This document shows, in pieces, positions 21,033 through 23,264 of a DNA stretch of 23,264 bases (positions are counted from its first letter, which is position 1; each line of letters opens with the position of its first letter). Under the pieces are notes generated by a model. The model ran no database searches and was not told where the DNA came from. It worked only from the letters and a program-made list of their open reading frames with translations. The stretch comes from SIG603 sp964370405. Its GTDB lineage: Bacteria; Bacillota; Clostridia; Oscillospirales; Acutalibacteraceae. The position numbers and the translations under genes were made by a program. The stretch covers positions 1 through 23,264 of the forward strand of contig CAYJJB010000029.1 of the NCBI GenBank assembly GCA_964370405.1, read 5' to 3'.

Positions 21033-21823
21033 CCGTCTATAATGGTTGCTCTTTCAACACCTCGTCTTACAGCCTCAACACAGCAGTCAATTTTTGGTAT
21101 CATTCCGCCTGCAATAATTCCGTCTTTTTTAAGCTTTATCACTTCGCTTACATTTACAGCTGGAATTAAGGTGCTTTCGTCGTTCTTGTCCCTTAAAAGA
21201 CCTTTAATGTCTGTCATTAAAATTAAATTTTTTGCTTTAATAGCGCCTGCAATGGCACCTGCGGCAAGGTCGGCATTTATGTTGTACACCTCGCCATTAT
21301 CGCCACCAGCAATACTTGAAATTATTGGAATATATCCACCTTTTTCAGCATTTTCTATTATGCTTGTGTTCACTTCATAAATTTCTCCTACAAAGCCTAA
21401 GTCGTCACCGTTTTCAAGTTTTTTTGCTTTTAAAAGTGAGCCGTCAAGTCCACAAAGTCCTATGGATTTTCCGCCAGCACTCTCTATAAGCTGCACTAAA
21501 TCCTTGTTTACCTTGCCTGCAAGAATTTGCTGAACTACGTCCATTGTTTCCTTGTCAGTATAGCGCATTCCATTTACAAACTTTGCTTCTTTACCGAGTT
21601 TATTTAGCATGGAATTTATTTCAGGGCCACCACCGTGCACTAAAACCACGTTAATTCCCACAAGTTGCATAAGCACTATGTCGCTTATTACGGCAGATTT
21701 TAACTCCTCGCTTATCATTGCGTTTCCACCGTATTTTACAACAACGGTTTCGCCTGTGTAGTTTTTTATATAAGGCAGTGCCTGTACAAGTACATGAGCC
21801 CTGTCGCTGTTAGAAATTTTCAT
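21033..21823 (-). CDS. argB: Acetylglutamate kinase (3' end lost in gap)
   Basis: The enzyme phosphorylates N-acetylglutamate with ATP, usually the controlled step of arginine synthesis. Visible are 263 residues plus two bases of a Gly codon (ATIID-G), which is where the family continues with about 30 more residues. Motifs are VVVKYGGNAM (28-37, with the phosphate-binding lysine K30), LVHGGGPEI (61-69), NINADLAAGAIAGAI (181-195) and GGMIPKIDCCVEAVRRG (239-255). An N-terminal helix of about 20 residues precedes the first strand, as in arginine-inhibited hexameric kinases, so feedback control by arginine is possible but not proven. AAGGAGG overlapping the argJ stop serves as ribosome binding site, so argJ and argB are translationally close. 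Confidence 0.95.
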
Positions 21824-21833
21824 ATAAGCCTCC

Positions 21834-23048
21834 TTAAGTCCTGTAATCGCCGTTTATTTTCACATAATCGTAAGTTAAATCGCAACCAAAAGCCGTAGCA
21901 TTTTCGCATCCGTCATTTAAATTTACTATTATTGTAATTTCTTCTTCTTTTAAGACCTCTTTGCCAAGCTCTTCACTAAAGTCTATTCCGGCACCATTTT
22001 TGCAAACCTCTAATGTACCGCCACTGCTTTTAAAGCTTACATCAATTTTTGTGACATCAAGTGCTGCGCCACTATATCCAATTGCACATAAGACCCTGCC
22101 CCAGTTTGCGTCTTCTCCAAACATTGCCGCCTTTAATAGGCTTGAGCAAATTACAGATTTCGCCACTTTTTTAGCGGTTTCTTTGTCACTTGCATTAAGC
22201 ACATCACAAATAATTAGCTTTGTAGCGCCCTCGCCATCTCTTGCCATTAGTTTAGAAAGTTTAGTGCAAACAAGAGTTAGTGCATTTAAAAACAGTTCAT
22301 AGTCACCGTTTTCATGGTCTATAAAAGTGTTTTCTGCCATGCCGTTTGCCATTATGCTCAGCATGTCATTTGTGGAGGTGTCGCCGTCTACGCTCACCAT
22401 GTTAAAGCTGTCATCAGCGGCGGATTTTACCGCTTTTTGAAGCAAATCGGCAGAAATGGCACAGTCTGTTGTCACAAAACATAGCATTGTTGCCATGTTT
22501 GGGTGTATCATTCCGCTTCCTTTTGCCATGCCACCTATGGTGACGGTTTTTCCGCCTATTTCCACATTTACTGCACACTGTTTGTCGTAGGTATCTGTGG
22601 TCATAATTGCGGTTGCAGCTAAATCATTTCCATCTTTTTTAAGGCCTGTTACAAGGCATTCCATAGCATTTTCTATGGGCTGTATTGGAAGCACTTGGCC
22701 TATTACACCAGTTGATGCAACTATTACATCTTCTTTATTAATTTTTAATTTGTCCGCCACGAGAGAACACATTTTTAGCGCCTTTTCTTCTCCGTCGGCA
22801 TTGCAGGTGTTTGCGTTGCCGCTGTTGCATACTAGCGCTTTAATTTCTCCGCTTTCTATGTTTTTCTTAGTCACTGCAATAGGAGCACCTTTTACTAGGT
22901 TTTGGGTGTAAACCGCCGCACTGGTGCACGTTTTTTCGCTATAAATCAGTGCTAAATCGGGCTTTGTTGCAGTTTTCTTAATTCCTGCAAGTACTCCGTT
23001 TGCTAAAAAACCTTTGGCGGCACAAACTCCACCCTTAACTGTATTCAT
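21834..23048 (-). CDS. argJ: Glutamate N-acetyltransferase / ornithine acetyltransferase ArgJ
   Basis: ArgJ moves the acetyl group from N-acetylornithine back to glutamate, closing the cyclic arginine pathway; some forms also use acetyl-CoA. At 404 residues it is full length. The self-cleavage site is plain: KGSGMIHPNMATML (176-189), with cleavage expected between A186 and T187, leaving T187 as the nucleophile of the beta chain. Other blocks are ALVCNSGNANTCNADG (71-86), the oxyanion-region STGVIGQ (112-118), and VSVDGDTSTNDM further on. The C-terminal YDYVKINGDYRT is typical of the family. It is 12 nt downstream of an unidentified gene and 10 nt before argB. Whether it is bifunctional cannot be read from the sequence. 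Confidence 0.95.
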   Translation of the reverse strand: MNTVKGGVCAAKGFLANGVLAGIKKTATKPDLALIYSEKTCTSAAVYTQNLVKGAPIAVTKKNIESGEIKALVCNSGNANTCNADGEEKALKMCSLVADKLKINKEDVIVASTGVIGQVLPIQPIENAMECLVTGLKKDGNDLAATAIMTTDTYDKQCAVNVEIGGKTVTIGGMAKGSGMIHPNMATMLCFVTTDCAISADLLQKAVKSAADDSFNMVSVDGDTSTNDMLSIMANGMAENTFIDHENGDYELFLNALTLVCTKLSKLMARDGEGATKLIICDVLNASDKETAKKVAKSVICSSLLKAAMFGEDANWGRVLCAIGYSGAALDVTKIDVSFKSSGGTLEVCKNGAGIDFSEELGKEVLKEEEITIIVNLNDGCENATAFGCDLTYDYVKINGDYRT

Positions 23049-23060
23049 GTTCTTGCTCCA

Positions 23061-23264
23061 TTATATGTAAAGTGATTTTATTTTTGCGTAATTTTCGGGC
23101 TCGTAGGTAAGTGCTGTGAAATTTGCAATTTCAGACAACATGCCGATTGATGGCAGATTTTTAAGAGTTTCGTCCGAAATGGCATTTTTTGTTTCACTTG
23201 CTAAGTCGTCTACGTCAATCACCAAAATATCTCTTGTAAAGTAATTTTTAATTTCTGTGTCTAT
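23061..23264 (-). CDS. C-terminal 67 residues of an unidentified gene upstream of argJ
   Basis: The frame is open from the right edge to a TAA at 23061-23063. It starts IDTEIKNYFTRDILVIDVDD and ends YEPENYAKIKSLYI. It lies 12 nt before argJ, so it should belong to the same operon. argC is the usual neighbour here, but its C-terminus normally reads like VDNLVKGAAGQAIQNMN, which is absent. The mix of DILVIDVDDL and a C-terminal helix does not bring a family to mind. It may be an extra enzyme or regulator of the operon; only its 3' end is visible. Confidence 0.6.
   Translation of the reverse strand: MDTEIKNYFTRDILVIDVDDLASETKNAISDETLKNLPSIGMLSEIANFTALTYEPENYAKIKSLYI

Noticed and set aside
19757..21823. 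Single 688-residue ArgB-ArgD fusion protein
   Set aside because: It is bridged only by a run of 100 N. argB lacks its C-terminus and argD has its own AAGGAGG and ATG, so two genes are annotated.
1..23264. CRISPR array, tRNA or rRNA genes, riboswitches, prophage or defence island
   Set aside because: No regularly spaced repeats, no cloverleaf or rRNA-like stretches, and no integrase, capsid, restriction or Cas-like proteins were seen on either strand.

Overview
The window reads as an AT-rich chromosomal segment from a Gram-positive bacterium of the class Clostridia, probably an uncultured gut-type lineage. The evidence is the Bacillus/Clostridia order secY-adk-map-(KOW gene)-infA-rpmJ-rpsM-rpsK-rpsD-rpoA-rplQ, strong AGGAGG-type ribosome binding sites, a four-cysteine zinc-LID adenylate kinase and a cysteine-poor ribosomal protein S4. 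A run of exactly 100 N at 20933-21032 marks a scaffold gap, so this is a draft or metagenomic assembly. Genus is not resolvable by eye.

Region 1 (1-6314, + strand) is the distal end of the S10/spc/alpha ribosomal superoperon. secY enters from the left edge and the operon ends after rplQ at a strong intrinsic terminator. It couples protein export, translation, nucleotide balance, N-terminal Met removal and the RNA polymerase alpha subunit.

Region 2 (6332-9996, - strand) is a two-gene unit, rlmB followed by an 895-residue membrane protein. That protein has the layout of a P1B-type metal ATPase, but every catalytic signature is altered, and it carries about 350 charged, low-complexity residues at its N-terminus. 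It is the most unusual gene here. A long gene-free stretch (9903-10590) then holds two divergent sigma-A-type promoters and several DnaA-box-like words.

Region 3 (10469-12079, + strand) is a two-gene operon: a DUF6062-like protein with duplicated CxxC/CxxH pairs, and an OGG1-type 8-oxoguanine DNA glycosylase. It meets a convergent GH2 beta-galactosidase (12260-15253, - strand) across a 79-nt palindromic repeat. Divergent from the beta-galactosidase is a 1047-residue membrane protein that appears to fuse two GT-C glycosyltransferase halves around an extracytoplasmic beta-rich module. Behind it lies a short remnant of a REP-associated (Y1/HUH) transposase containing a sequence related to the palindromic repeat.

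Region 4 (18745-23264, - strand) is an arginine biosynthesis operon transcribed right to left: an unidentified gene tail, argJ, argB (3' end lost in the gap), argD and argF, closed by a 15-bp perfect hairpin next to the argF stop. Together they convert glutamate through N-acetylated intermediates to ornithine and citrulline, with ArgJ recycling the acetyl group. argC is not visible; the upstream tail does not look like ArgC.
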